The notes: generated by a model from the letters alone, not told the origin. Shown: positions 43,821 to 56,549, counted from the first letter of the stretch. The stretch: DNA of 64,000 nucleotides from Dactylis glomerata (GCA_007115705.1 QXEO01000532.1:448840-512839); one strand, 5' to 3'. Numbers and translations are program-made.

Positions 43821-45654
43821 AGAGATCAATGCTTGGTTTTAGGTCCACATTTCTCAATGGGTCCTCTTTGTTAGCAACAAGGGTCTTTGGAACCCAAATA
43901 GACCAAGCAACATAACCATCATTTGGACCAACATATTTTGCATACACATCACCATAATAATCATGATGTAAAACATAGTGAGGGTTAGCAATTCCCGCAA
44001 GATCATCACGAGTGGCTTTGCCACCCACAAGGGGATCCTTCTTTGCTTGTGCGGGCTTGGCCTTCTTTTTCTTGTTCTTGTTCTTGTTCTTCTTCCTTTT
44101 CTTCTTCTTTGAGACAAAACCAAGTCCCATTTTATCATTGAATACCCTTTGCTTACTCAAAAGGTCATTCAAGTTTTTCTCACCTATGGGGACGGTGGAC
44201 TTGGCAAGCTCATCTTTCGACCTAGCATTTTCTTCTATAATATTTGCATGCTCACAAGAGGAAGTAGAAGAACTAGGCACATCATTTTTAGTCAATTGAA
44301 TTTGAAGTTGTTCATGTGACTTGGTAAGAATAGAGTGTTCACTTTTCAAGACCTTGTGAGCCTTGTCAAGATCTTCTAAATCCTTAACATGTTTATCATG
44401 AACAACACCAAATTCAATATTTTCCTTTTTAAGCACTTTTACTTTGGCACGAGCATGGTCACGCTCTTTAATGAGTTTGGAGATTACTTCATTATTAGTT
44501 TCCTCAATGGAATCAAGCTTCTCTTTAAGAGTAGCTCATTCCTCTTCCTCTCCTTCAAGAGAGTCTTTTAGTGAGGCAATTTCATGAGCATACTCCTTTT
44601 CAAGCCTTCTTTCTTCATCAAGTTTTTCAAGAGTTTGACCATATTGACTCATTAGGCTTTCAAAGCGTAACTTGTGTACACCTTGCACACTAGACACATA
44701 TTCATCAAAAGCAATGATTTCTTCCTTTACTCTAAGACTAGCAAGATCATTCAAAGAAGCATCATTTGTCTTAGATATGGATGAGGAAGGGGTGGGTGAT
44801 ACCTCGAAAGACTTGGCCATAAGGCATTTGACATTCTTGATGGGAGAGTCCTCATTGGGGGATTCAAAGAGTGATGTGGGAGGAGTGGAGGTGGTTGCAA
44901 TTGTGCCCACCTCACTAGTAGAGATTTCTTCTTCATCACTCTCACTTCCGGAGTACTCTTCTTGAGTCAAGAACACAAACTTTGGTTGCTTCTTCTTGGA
45001 TCCACCCTTCTTCACAAATGGCTTCTTTGATGGTGACTTGGTCTTGTTCTTGAGAATGAGCTTCCCACCATGATCTTCTCTCTTTTCATTAGGACATTCG
45101 GCAACAAAGTTAAATCTATCATTGCAATTGTATCATATCCTCACTCTTTGACCATTGTTGCCATTCCTTTGAAGTCCACTTGACTTGCTTCTTCTTTGAT
45201 TATCTTCTTTAGCCTTGTTGGGATCAACCCAAAAGGTTTTTCCATAGAAAGCCATGTGCTCATGGTACTCATGCCTCATGTCTCCGGGGCACATCTCTAG
45301 TTTTGCATCAACACTTGCTTGAAGAGGAACTTCTCTCTCAACCACACTTGCCTTCAAAGCAAGGTTGGAACTCTTTTGCATTCCAATAGCATGAGCATCT
45401 TCCGCATTTTGTGTGGCAACCTTGTAGGCTTGCATCTCTTGCATCACTTGATTGGAGGTCATCTCATGATAGTTGTGTCTTCCTTGGACACTCTTCAAAT
45501 CCACGGGCTCAAACGGCATGTAAGCAAGTACATACTACATCTTGATCAACTCATCATCAATATGGTGAGCACCAAGGTTCTTGAAAGTGGTAGCAATGGC
45601 CTTGAGCCTTCGGTACATATCTTGATGGTCCTCACCTTTATATATATAGTTTGA
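43816..45654 (-). pseudogene. Copia B gag (broken, N-terminus missing)
   Basis: Pieces on the minus strand: MYRRLKAIATTFKNLGAHHI (about 45620), MPFEPVDLKSVQGRHNYHEM (45519), and a damaged knuckle (CNDRFNFVAEC) near 45120 that has lost its first Cys. A Glu/Lys/Leu-rich coiled-coil region (45015-44380), a Lys-rich patch (about 44100), and a C-terminal NPHYVLHHDYYGDVYAKYVG shared with A follow. Stops and frame changes near 45535, 45130 and 44530 break it. Confidence 0.78.
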
Positions 45655-46742
45655 GGGTTAGTATACGGGTCTGACCGGAACTGGCTGGAATCCTCCTCTC
45701 TCTTCACGCATCGCCGTCTGCTTCAGCCATCGATTTCTCACTACTCTGGCAAAATTTTACACTGTCGATTGAAGATTCATGCTCGCCATGCTCAAGATGT
45801 GGCCGTTTAGGTGTTCTCTAGGTCCAATTTTTAGAGAAGGCGGCGCGCCAAGCTAACAGCCGGACAGGGCCTTCACGCGACCGACCAGGGCAGGGGCTCG
45901 CGCGGCCAGGGGCGGTGCGGCACTGCACGGCGTGAGACGGGGCGAGCGAGGCGGTGCCGGGGCGGGCGAGGCCAGGGCGGCGCTAGCGAGCGAGTAGGTC
46001 GACGGGGACGGTTCCAGTGTGGGCGGCGGGAGGTTGAAGAAAAGGAAGAAAAAAAAGGAAAAAAATATTCGCAAGCTCGATGCTATTTTACAATTTACTT
46101 TTATGGGTGTAGACTTGAATTTATACTTGCACTAGCTAAATGCCAGTGCTTTGCTACGGTAGTTTTTCTCGCAACATATATAGTGCAACAAATATATATT
46201 TGTGTGTATAAAAATAGCACATGCTATTTGCAAACTATTATGTTCCACTTTGGTTAAACTGTATTTCCCTAATGTTATAATCTTATGTCATACAAAAATA
46301 AAATATAGACCCAACTAATTGTTTTTTGTTAACTAATATCTAGACATGCTTTAGAACCCCTAGCTGGGAGGCCAAGGATGCCCTCCCTGCCAGGATCAAG
46401 GATAGCTAGGCACATGACCGTGCTTTACCACGTCCGAGCGGCATCCGCGAGGGAGAATGAACCGGAACCACTAGACTTTAATTCATGCTTGGATTTTAGA
46501 AAAGCCACAATGCGACGCTAAAATGCAGGCACCGGGATTAGAACCTTATTGTATCAACAGTTGCTGCTTTAATCTTGGGCGCCCAACATAAATGATGCCA
46601 ACTCATGCTAATTGATTTTGTTGCTCGCACTGAGGAACTCAGAGTAAGACCCGCTTCCCTGCCTTTTTTATTTTTAGTAAATTTATTTGTTACTTAGACG
46701 GCGTGCTAAGCCAATTACATTGCGGCCGCTCAATTAACTACC
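45655..46742. other. Unassigned spacer between Copia B and the gene island
   Basis: 45655-46080 is GC-rich, partly simple GGGGCGGGCGAGG-type sequence, with only a low-complexity open frame. 46080-46742 is AT-rich. CACTAGCTAAATGCCAGTG at 46129-46147 resembles the ACTAG...GCCCGTGCGTTGC motif that starts a common unclassified grass repeat, so part of this may be a transposon. No gene is recognised. Confidence 0.4.
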
Positions 46743-47455
46743 GATTTAATAGGAGAAAATAACCTGGAGAATTTATTGAGTCGGAATTATAGGGATCCAT
46801 GCGGGCAATCAACTACCATGTTTATAGGCAATTAATTACGCAAATTCTTTCCATGATTGGTCTGTGCAATCACGGACATGGTGACACTATTTCTTTACAT
46901 ATTTTTCTTTCCGTAATTGGTGTGTGCGGTGACATTAGTTCCTTCCATTTTTTTTTGCTTTTCGTGATTGGTGTTTGAGCGGTTTGAACGTATTTGGTAG
47001 GCATTTTTTATGGTGATCAGACGGTCGAGATCTCTTCAATGTTTGATGTCAAAGATTTTTGAGACAACGTACCATCACAAACTCTCATTTAATAGTAAAG
47101 ATTTAATAGGAGAAAATAACACGGAGAATTTATTGAGTCGGAATTATAGGGATCCATGCATACAATCAACTACCATGTTTATAGGCAATTAATTACACAA
47201 TTTTTTTCCATGATTGGTATGTGCAATCAAGGATATAGTGACATTATTTCTTTACATATATTTCTTTCCGTGATTGGTACGTGCGGTGACATTAGTTCCT
47301 TCTATTTTTTTTGCTTTTCGTGATTGGTGTTTGAGCGGTTTAGATGTATTTGATGGGCATTTTTTATGGTGATCAGACGGTCGAGATCTCTTCAATGTTT
47401 GATGTTAAAGATTTTTAAGACGACGTACCATCACAAACTTTAATTTAATAGTAAA
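46743..47455. repeat. 357-bp tandem direct duplication upstream of LPD1
   Basis: Two head-to-tail copies (46743-47099 and 47100-47455) both begin GATTTAATAGGAGAAAATAAC and end TTTAATAGTAAA, with roughly 90 percent or better identity by eye. Each unit contains three degenerate subrepeats related to TTTCCGTGATTGGTGTGTG. The block ends about 300 bases before the LPD1 start codon, so it lies in the promoter-proximal region. Confidence 0.9.
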
Positions 47456-47756
47456 TATTTGTAGCCCTTTATTCATGTTTTTATGGATTGATGATTTACG
47501 GAGCTAGAGATGCTTTTACTAGTACTCCGTTTTCGTGGATGCCATAAGCCCACAATCTGCCCTGCCTGCCGGCCTACCTGGCAGCACCTTCACTGTCATC
47601 CCGTTCCGTTCCTTCCCCAGCTTCGAATCCTCCGCCCGTCTCCAAAACCCACACTTCCCCCAACCTCGCCGTCTCCGCCTTCCTCGACCTCCTCTTATAC
47701 TCCTCGCCCCATCCGTCCAGCACAGCAGCCATAGCTCTACATCAACGCGTGTCACT
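47456..47756 (+). promoter_or_regulatory. Proximal promoter and 5' leader of LPD1
   Basis: AT-rich DNA to about 47510, then a C-rich leader. I see no convincing TATA box. An in-frame ATG at 47535 has no stop before the main start. I prefer the ATG at 47757 because the residues after it resemble a plastid transit peptide, while the upstream extension is Pro/Ser-rich leader-like sequence. Confidence 0.5.
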
Positions 47757-50700
47757 ATGTTCTCCACGGCCATGTCGCTCTCCACTGGGGCGGTGGTCGC
47801 CGGCGGCGCCGTCAGGTCCGACGCGATCCGTCCGACCGACCTCCGATTCTGCGGTCTCCGGCGAGAATCCTTCGGGCTTCGCTTGTTACCCGCCTCGCCG
47901 CAGGCAGCCGCCGCCAAGCGGAAGGTGTTAGCGGCGGCGGCGACGGGGAATGGTGCCGCCGGGAGCGGCGGGTTCGATTACGACCTCGTCATCATCGGAG
48001 CCGGTGTCGGTGGCCATGGCGCTGCTCTCCACGCCGTAGAGAAGGTCAGTTTTCTACGCTGCCGTCTATGCCCGCAGCGTGTGCATGGTGAGCAGTGGAT
48101 ACTTTCACTGTGGTCGTGATCTGCGGAAATGTAGATCGAGGGATGTTGGTTTCAAAGCCTGAAACTTCTTTGAACTGGCCAGGAATTCCTTTCGGGGAAC
48201 CCATAGCTTGAAATTGGTTTGAACAAGGCATGACTTTTCAGGTCTGCTACAACTTGGCAAGACATACATTGCCATCTATGTTTTCATTCAGCTGATTGGT
48301 GCTAGATCTCAGTAGCCTATCTTGGAATAAGTCTCCTCTGATCAACAATCTTAGGAGGTTCTGTAATTACATTGCTCTAAGAAGCTGTTGCCTGTAAGAA
48401 GTACTCCCTCCGTTTCAAAATATAAGATGTTTTAGGTTTATGAAGCAAATGTATCTAGACATGCTTTAGTGTGTATATTCAAGTGAACCTATACACTAAA
48501 AGATGTCTAAATACACTTGCTTCACAAAGCTAAAACATCTTATAATTTGAAACGGAGGGAGTACAAAACTAGTAATTATGTGGTAGTTATGGACCAATGT
48601 TGTTAGCAAGAAACCGTTTTCTGAGTGCTATCACGTGGAAGAATGCATTCGCGATGAGAGGATTGGCGGCGAAGTCATCAATGTTATAATTCCAGCTTGA
48701 TGCACATAAACCACAGTTAGCAATGTGACCTCATGTCTAGTACAACCTGTTTAGTGGTCAATACAGTGATATACTAACAGGAGCTTTGTCTTAGAATGTC
48801 TATGGTTAGGAATCCCTTGCATTGTCATGTTGATTTTGTTTGGTTAAGGATAATTTTGACTGGTGTCATCTGTCTGATGGAAACATAGTCCATGGCCATG
48901 GTCTATTTACCGGAAAGGCTCAAATTTGAGTAGTTTTCTGGTGATTTTGTACTAGCAGATACAGCATCTTGGGCCTCGTGATGTAGTTAATTCTTTTGAT
49001 ATATAGTGCTAGAAGGTGATGGAAATTGGTTTTCGTTTGAAAGGATTAAGGATGTTAAACTTATCATCTGATTTAAGAGGATGGCTGGTCAGCAGATTTC
49101 TTCTTATTTCCTGGAGCATAAGTAGGATTTGTTCATTTATTGCATTGTTGTTTTATTCCTGTGTTTAATTAGTAATGTGTGTTTTGCTCCTGTATAAGCA
49201 CCTGTGATTTGCTAAAAAATGCTAAACATTGATTATCAGTGGAAGTTATACTGCTATCTTGTCACCAGAGCTGGAGTTTGTGTGAATATAGTGAAAATTT
49301 TGGCATTCTGTTAGGTTCTTGCTAGTTACTGCTTCAACAGAAGTGCAGAATTATTGTGTATTTTGAATCAAACGGACTTTTCTTTTGTGCTACACCTATG
49401 ATTAACAAATGGTTAACGGGATTATTGGGAGTTGCTTTTCCTCGAGCGAATGAAAGAAATATGAACAGTACATATTTCCATATTTTTGGACGACTATGTG
49501 TTTCTGTAATGCGAACAGTTCAGTTATTGTAGATATCAGGAATAGTTGCTAATGAGTATGTGTAAATGGACTCATGCAGGGTCTGAAAACTGCCATAATT
49601 GAGGGGGATGTTGTGGGTGGGACTTGTGTGAACAGAGGTTGTGTTCCATCAAAGGCGCTCCTTGCTGTCAGTGGTCGGATGCGGGAACTTCAAGATGAAC
49701 ATCACATGAAATCTTTGGGCTTACAGGTGATATATCGGCACTGAATATATAATTGTTGTGCACGATTTGATGTATTGAACAACAGTCTAGCAGAACACAT
49801 GAAATCTTGGTGTTACTCTCATACTGAATTGTGCCGTTTTAATCGCTTTACTCTGGATACATCTACTCGATCCTCTAATTAATCAGGTTCGATAGAATCT
49901 ATCCTAACCTGGGAACAAGGAACAGCAGCCTCAGCTTGTTAGCATGGTAACTGTAGTCCGTAGAGAATTATCATTGAGCTCTGCTAAGCTACTCAATGCT
50001 AGCTATTTGTTTCTCTTTAGTTCTTTAAAAGTGTTAGAGAGGACCAGGCACACCACTGTTGCCACGGCCTCTGCTGCAGCAATGACTCGCTAGTCACAAG
50101 TCGGCGCCTCAAATTGGAAGTTGCTAGATTCTATTGTTAGCTACCTTGCAATTATATGTTTGGTTTTTAAGCCCTTTATGAGTTATGATCCTAATCCCCT
50201 TTACTGTTCCTCTGTTCACTGCCATCGGCTGTCAATCCTAGTCCCTGCCTGGTCACTCTTTGAGATCCAAGAGATCTAAGATAAACCAAGATGCGTTGTT
50301 TGCTATATATTTATAATGGTCTTCATTGAATTAGATTTGTAAATAAGTATTCACTAGCCCATCTTCCTTTACTAATGGATCATCAATTATAAGTGTGAAC
50401 CATTTTTTGTGATGACTTTTGCCCCATACTCCACTAATTTTTATTCATATTGTAACAGGTTTCATCATCTGGATACGACAGACAGTCGGTTGCTGACCAT
50501 GCAAATAATCTTGCTTCTAAAATCCGAAGCAACCTGACTAATTCAATGAAATCATTGGGTGTGGATATACTAACTGGTTTTGGCACAGTTGTGGTAGGTC
50601 ACCTACGCATTTGCAATAAACCTATACTTTTAGTACCTGGATTTTCTACAAATAAAACTACGCACAATAGTGGGTTTCCTTCATGGCTAACTACCCACCC

Positions 50701-53700
50701 TTATCATATATGCCATATGTTGTCTGCGCTGTAACTATAAATTGTAGTTTAACTTCGTCTGGTTCTCATGTGTGTAGGGGAAGCAAAAAGTGAGATATGG
50801 AAAAGTTGGGTTTCCAGACAATGAAATTACTGCCAGAAATATCATAATTGCCACTGGATCTGTTCCTTTTGTTCCAAAGGGCATCGAGATAGATGGTAAC
50901 CACTTTTTCATTGCAACTCTCTGTTTCTGAAATAACTAACCCAAGGAAAAAATGTTTACAAAGAAATTATCATTAATGCCTGCTTAGGATAAATTGTGCT
51001 CCTTATTTTACCGAGCATTAGTGTTAAGTTAGCTTCAGAAATCTAAAATACCAAACCACTAAAAGGCAATCTCAGACCATTTTGCTCTATGTGAAATCAC
51101 CAATGACAAGAAACTGGAACAAAAAACTTATAAGGTACATACTCTTTCTTGGATATTAAATTAAGTGCTTTTTTCCCACCTATCAGCATTTGTTCAGTGA
51201 ATGGACCAAGAAATTTGAGAACAAATACATGTGAAACATAAATGGGCATATGTGTTCCCCTGACTGTTGTTGTTGCTATAAATTTACACTATAAGGTGGT
51301 TAAGCATAACTGCGCATGTTATTTTTATGTTTGTTCTTTATTTTTTGAGCAAACAGCAGGAGCTCTGCCTCTTCATTAAGTTGAAAATGAATTGACCAGT
51401 TAATAAGAGAAACCGGCTGAATTATGCTTTGAAGCACCAATGATCCATTGTGGATGTCGTCTGTTGCAGTCACATTATCTTATTACTATCTTGGTTTCCT
51501 CACATGTACTATTCTTAACAAAAGCTCGCTGGACGGTTTATGCAGGTAAAACTGTATTTACCAGTGATCATGCACTTAAACTTGAGTCAGTCCCTGACTG
51601 GATAGCTATTGTTGGAAGTGGTTACATTGGACTAGAATTCAGTGATGTATACACCGCTCTGGGAAGTGAGGTAAATGGACATTTCCTTTGTTATATGATT
51701 ATTACCTAAGACGTGCTTAGAAGCAATCATGTGTTCTAGTTTGGAGGTGTTCCTTTCAAGCGAAAAAATTATGAAATAGGCATGGTTTCATGCAGTGTAG
51801 TGACTGTAAAAACCATACAGGCTTAACAGATAAATATTTTCTAGCAAGTTGTTAATCATGACATCAGTGATCAATTGGGATGCAAAGCACAACTGCATTA
51901 AAAAAATTTAATCACACATTTTATATATTTTTTATTTCTTAAGCTAAATCTGCTACCAGATATATTAGTGAGATATTAGTTTGGCCACATCATAAATTCT
52001 ACTCCCTCCGTTCCAAAATATAAGGTGTTTTAGCTTTGTGAAGCAAATGTATCTAGATATCTTTTAGTGTGTAGGTTCACTCGAATATACACACTAAAAC
52101 TTGTCTAGATACATTTGTTTCACAAACCTAAAACATCTTATATTTTAAAACGGAGGGAGTAGTATTTTTTTACTTCTGTTTTCATGCTACAAATATATTG
52201 CTAATTTGGTAGGACAGTGCAAGAAATCTTGTTTAGTCTTACATCTACATCATACATATTGCATACAACTGTTACCCAGAGACCAACGAATGGAAATTTG
52301 TAAATAATGTGTTAAAAATGAAATAACCTGTTAGCATAGTTGTACGAGAAAATGTTCATTTAAGCCCGGCGGAATGCCGAAAACACTATAGTGATTGTTT
52401 ACCATTGGCACGATTTTGATCTTAACAATTAAATTAATACTTCATAAAATCCAAATACATGTACTATAAGTATGAAAAATAGTTGTTCAAGTTCCAGTTC
52501 GTTCTTGGAACTGCACTTGATTGCTTGACAGTGTACCGTTTAGAATTGTTAAGCGCATAATTCTTCTGACTATGCTGATGTTGCGGACTAGCAGCAGGAT
52601 GCCCGAACAGAGGGGGATTAGGAGTCTTTTAAGTAATAGTATTGTATTAGCTATAAGATTCTAATAATATGTTAGGAAAGGCTTAACAGCTATATATATA
52701 TGTATATCCAATGTAGAAGGATGCTCTGTATTTTAGTCAATCAAGCAAGAAGAACTAATCTGTTCTTCCCCCAGTATCCTCTTCTCCTAATCTACGCCTT
52801 TCTAGTCCCCGACAGCCATGCCACCTGGTTATCTTCAGCACAGTAACTATCCCACTGCGAATGTAGGTTACAGTAATCATAGAACTTAGAGGATCAACCA
52901 AGGGAAACTGAATAGTAAGAGAAGTATCTTGCAATTGTATACTATTTAATTCTATGTAAGTATGGGTGTACTGTGCTTTGCATGTAGTGAGCCTTTTCCT
53001 TGTTATCTGAATCTGATGCTAAGGTCAAAGGTGCCATGATTAATTTGACATGTATAACAGAATGTGAGGATTAACTGCATTATGCATTGTTGTATGATTG
53101 CATTTAACTGCCATCGGATGAAGTTTCACCTGTATCTACACACAATTCTGTTTGATAGGTTACTTTTGTTGAAGCTCTTGATCAATTAATGCCCAGTTTT
53201 GATCCTGAGATTGCAAAATTGGCCCAGAGGATCCTTATCAATCCTCGTAAAATTGACTATCACACTGGTGTGTTTGCAAGCAAGGTTAGTTCCAACTCCA
53301 ACTTAGCATTACGGGTAATGTATATTTTTTTGGACACTATTGTCTAATTTACAGCTTGAAGCATCTGTGTCTTTAGATTACCCCGGCAAAGGATGGTAAG
53401 CCTGTGTTGATCGAGTTGATTGATGCTAAGACGAAGGAACACAAAGAAACACTTGAGGTAAAGACAGTAGGGTTCTTCCTTTTCCCATCACCTTCTGTTG
53501 TAGATGCTTTGTGCTATTATCTGTATCAGTATATTGTCTTGTGCTGTTCCCTACTGCTGTTGTTATCTTACATTGACTTACCTGTTCTGGAAAAGTGTGA
53601 TTCGATTCAATGTCATCTGAAAAGGGGATTTTTTTTTTGCAGGTAGATGCAGCCCTTATAGCCACCGGAAGGGCGCCATTCACCAAAGGTCTTGGCTTGG

Positions 53701-55330
53701 AAAACGTGCGTACATGAAAATGTTTGCTGCCATAATTTACAAAGTTCAGTTATATTTATCCATAAATAATACATTTTTTCCTCAGATGAATGTTGTTACA
53801 CAACGTGGTTTTATTCCGGTTGACGAGCGGATGCAAGTTATGGATGCAGATGGCAATGCGGTATGCTAAATTACATATTGCCTCCATTCTTCTTTTATTT
53901 GCTGTTTCAGGTCGATTTCAAACTGCCAGTTCACACCTTTGACTATCATTTTTTCTATTTAAAAAGGCGTGCCCAGTGCTGTAAGCTCCCACACATTGTG
54001 GGGTCTGGATTACTAAAACATCTATGATATACAAGTACTTTCATGAAAATCCAATTAACATTATTTCCATGTGGCAAACAAAAACTTTTGTGTATAGTGC
54101 CAACACACTTTTTTTTATTCCTTTGCGACAAAATTATCTCGCATGACTTGCTGTGACATAAACATCTACTACTATGCAGGTTCCGAATCTGTATTGCATT
54201 GGAGATGCCAATGGTAAACTAATGCTTGCTCATGCAGCCAGTGCGCAAGGAATATCCGGTAGACAATTTGTTCATACTGTACTTCTATACATGTTTTGTC
54301 GCAAGTTGATATAGTGGTTTCATGAGTACTTGCTTATCTGAATGTAGTTGTTGAGCAAATATCTGGGAAGGACAACATCCTAAATCATCTAAGCATCCCA
54401 GCTGCCTGTTTCACTCATCCTGAGATTAGTATGGTTGGGTTGACAGAGGTAGGTCAAATTTCGTACTCCCGTCTTAAGAGTCTTAACCTCCTCTGTTCGA
54501 CGCAATGGTAACCTCCTCAGTATAGTGGAATGATTATGCAACCTTATCATAAAAAAAAGGAACAAATGTGGTGTATAGAGGTTGATCATGCGTTAATTTT
54601 TTTAGAAAATAAATGAAATTAAAATGTTTGAATCACATGTTTTGCAGCCACAAGCGAGAGAACAGGCGGATCAGGAAGGTTTTGAAATAAGTGTTGTTAA
54701 GACCAGCTTTAAGGCAAATACAAAAGCTCTGGCGGAGAATGAGGGCGATGGAATTGCTAAGGTAATTCTGTTTCCACGTCTTATATTTGAGTTGGGTCGT
54801 GCTATGCACATAACAGCCTGACGAATGCGGAGTCTCTGCAGTAGTTGCATGAAGTCATGGAATTATACACTGAAGGTGACATGCGCTCTGCCTTTTCTTG
54901 CAGATGATTTACCGACCTGACACTGGGGAAATTCTTGGAGTTCACATCTTGGGCTTGCATGCTGCTGACCTCATCCACGAGGCATCAAATGCCATTGCCC
55001 TAGGAACTCGTGTACAGGTTAGTGTGGCAGACATTTTGTTATTTATTCAACCATGCTTATATGGTAAAGCTTTGTCTGCTCACGATTGTCTGCCCTGTGC
55101 AGGATATCAAGCTTGTTGTTCATGCACACCCGACTTTGTCTGAAGTTCTGGATGAGCTCTTCAAAGCTGCAAAGGTATTGATATCATTATATGTCTTGTT
55201 TATTTTATTATGTTAGAGACTAGAATTACTTTTGCAAACAAATACGGAGAACCATATATGTTATGTTTCCATTTTTTCTTGTCAGGTCACAGGTGTTTCG
55301 CGTGCTGTAACCGAGCCGGTTGCAGCTTAG
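47757..55330 (+). CDS. LPD1: Plastid dihydrolipoyl dehydrogenase (E3 of pyruvate dehydrogenase), 15 exons
   Basis: This FAD flavoenzyme reoxidises dihydrolipoamide on plastid pyruvate dehydrogenase E2, reducing NAD and supporting acetyl-CoA supply for fatty acids. Exons: 47757-48044, 49580-49726, 50459-50593, 50778-50895, 51546-51670, 53159-53284, 53377-53457, 53643-53705, 53786-53860, 54180-54258, 54348-54448, 54648-54761, 54904-55017, 55103-55174, 55286-55330. All introns are GT-AG, and the join gives 560 codons without a stop. Residues 1 to about 65 form an Ala/Ser/Arg-rich transit peptide containing [15 protein letters not shown] site GAGVGG is at 81-86, redox disulfide CVNRGC at 112-117, NAD site GSGYIG at 253-258, a second FAD contact at [13 protein letters not shown] (exon 10), and catalytic HPTLSE with His531 and Glu536. 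Length and motifs fit the plastid rather than the mitochondrial form. It looks intact; expression is not shown by sequence. Confidence 0.96.
48404..48561 (+). mobile_element. Stowaway MITE in LPD1 intron 1 (158 bp)
   Basis: Termini CTCCCTCCGTTTCAAAATATAAGA and its inverted partner ending CGGAGGGAG, flanked by TA at both ends. The whole element is a near-palindrome, as in Thalos-type Stowaways. Confidence 0.93.
52002..52159 (-). mobile_element. Stowaway MITE in LPD1 intron 5 (158 bp), opposite orientation
   Basis: CTCCCTCCGTTCCAAAATATAAGG to CGGAGGGAG with TA target duplication. The reverse complement aligns better than the forward strand to the intron 1 copy (shared GTGTGTATATTC then GTGAACCTA), so it is placed in inverse orientation to that copy. 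Confidence 0.92.
52579..52814 (+). mobile_element. Possible small solo LTR in LPD1 intron 5
   Basis: The sequence runs from TGTTGCGGACTAGCAG to CTTTCTAGTCCCCGACA, has TG/CA ends, a TATATATATATGTATATC stretch and a leader/poly(A)-like AGTCAATCAAGCAAGAAG segment. This resembles a short Copia or TRIM LTR. I could not find a matching 5-bp target duplication, so ends and identity are tentative. Confidence 0.4.
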
Positions 55331-55720
55331 AGAGGAACATGAGCGGAATCCAAGTCATCTGCCATACCCCTTTTTGGTTGCCATTTGCTACTTCACGAGC
55401 TGTTGCTGACCATAATTCGTGATGAGCTCCACTGTTAGTGCCAAGCAATCAATTGTTGAGGAAAGGAGAAGATTTACTGCTTTTCTTCTATATATATATC
55501 AAATACTTACAAATTTTGTAGCCTGTGTAGCCATTGTAGATTGATCAATTCGTTCACATGCCAACAACTGCACATTACCTTTACCTGTCTTGGAGCAGCC
55601 TCGAAACACAGGACTTAAACTAAATTCAGGACGTGCTAAATCTGGTGTTAACCAGTGTGCCCTTGTATTGAGATCTTTCTTAACAGTTGAAAGCAACGCC
55701 ATTCTTTCAGAAAATTATGA
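55331..55720 (+). other. Probable 3' untranslated region of LPD1
   Basis: Non-coding DNA after the stop codon with TATATATATATC at 55489-55500. No canonical AATAAA is seen, so the polyadenylation site is not defined. Confidence 0.4.
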
Positions 55721-56072
55721 ACCAGCAGCATATTAGTATTATCCAAAATTTAAAAATTTAAAATGTCTGAGGTAACGAAAATCTGATTCAAGATTTATTT
55801 CCACAATTGGTTTTGTCCCAGCGAGAGTGAGAAGCAGAGTCATACTCCCTCTTGCTTGAGTCCATTTTTTGACCATCAAACTGAAACAATATATAAATTA
55901 TATGTCAAAGGAAATACATGGCTGGAAACTTCTTTCAAATGTCAATTCATGGCATATAATTCATATTTTGTCATATTTTGTTGTTCGATCAAAGTTAGAC
56001 CCAAAATAAGAGGGAACTTGATGGAGCATATGATTACGTTCATGTGATTTCTTTGGGTATTAAAAGTTAATA

Positions 56073-56166
56073 CTCCCTCTGATCGAAAATAACTGTCGGT
56101 AATTTTATACTAGTTTAGTACAAAGTTTATACTATGTCCCCAATAGTTATTTCCTATCGGAGGGAG
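56073..56166. mobile_element. Short Stowaway MITE (94 bp)
   Basis: CTCCCTCTGATCGAAAATAACTG to CGGAGGGAG with TA on both sides. It is a different subfamily from the two intronic copies. Confidence 0.88.
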
Positions 56167-56549
56167 TAAATATTATAATATATGTTTAGGATGTGTGTGC
56201 AATGATGTTGTCTTAGCATTGCCACGTATAATAATTGTTGATTTGAAAGAGACACACTATTTTCTTTGCCTTCTCTTAGTTAAGAGATTATCATTTAAAA
56301 AGGAAGATGGTTTTTTTATTATTATACAAGATGTCTTAACTTAGTTAGACATTTTGTATTTTAATTTTAATCATACCATAACTGTATGAGCATTGAAACA
56401 TTAATTGTTGAAGATAATACTAGGAGATAACCCATTGTATGACATGTTCTTTTTTATCTTCTCTATACGACGTGAAATGCATCGCCTTATGAACCATTGT
56501 ACATGTCCTTATGATCAATGACTCATTGCCTCACTGGGATGTAGTCTTA

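Larger units (their letters stand above)
37260..45654 (-). mobile_element. Copia retrotransposon B, Sirevirus-like, truncated at both ends
   Basis: Minus-strand gag (45654-43816), pol (about 43800-40347) and accessory ORF remnant (about 39160-37700) are colinear with element A. The accessory ORF end and its GGTGTCTCGAT ... AAAGGGGGA junction correspond between A (8537-8560) and B (37660-37680). The 5' end stops inside gag near 45654, and the 3' end stops before the final polypurine tract near 37260, so neither LTR is present. Many frameshifts and stops make it much older than A. Confidence 0.85.

Noticed and set aside
45853..46074. 73-codon minus-strand frame (Phe-rich then Pro/Ala/Ser-rich)
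   Set aside because: Low-complexity translation of simple GC-rich and T-rich sequence, with no homologue recognised.
47535..47756. Upstream in-frame ATG extending LPD1 by 74 residues
   Set aside because: It cannot be excluded by a stop codon, but the extension is Pro/Ser-rich leader-like and the transit peptide is complete from 47757.
51340..51405. GCAGGAGCTCTGCC palindrome in LPD1 intron 4 as a regulatory site or SINE
   Set aside because: A single short palindrome next to a T-run, with no ends, target duplication or second copy in the window.
55842..56072. TACTCCCTC at 55845 as the left end of another Stowaway
   Set aside because: No matching inverted right end before the next, independent MITE at 56073.
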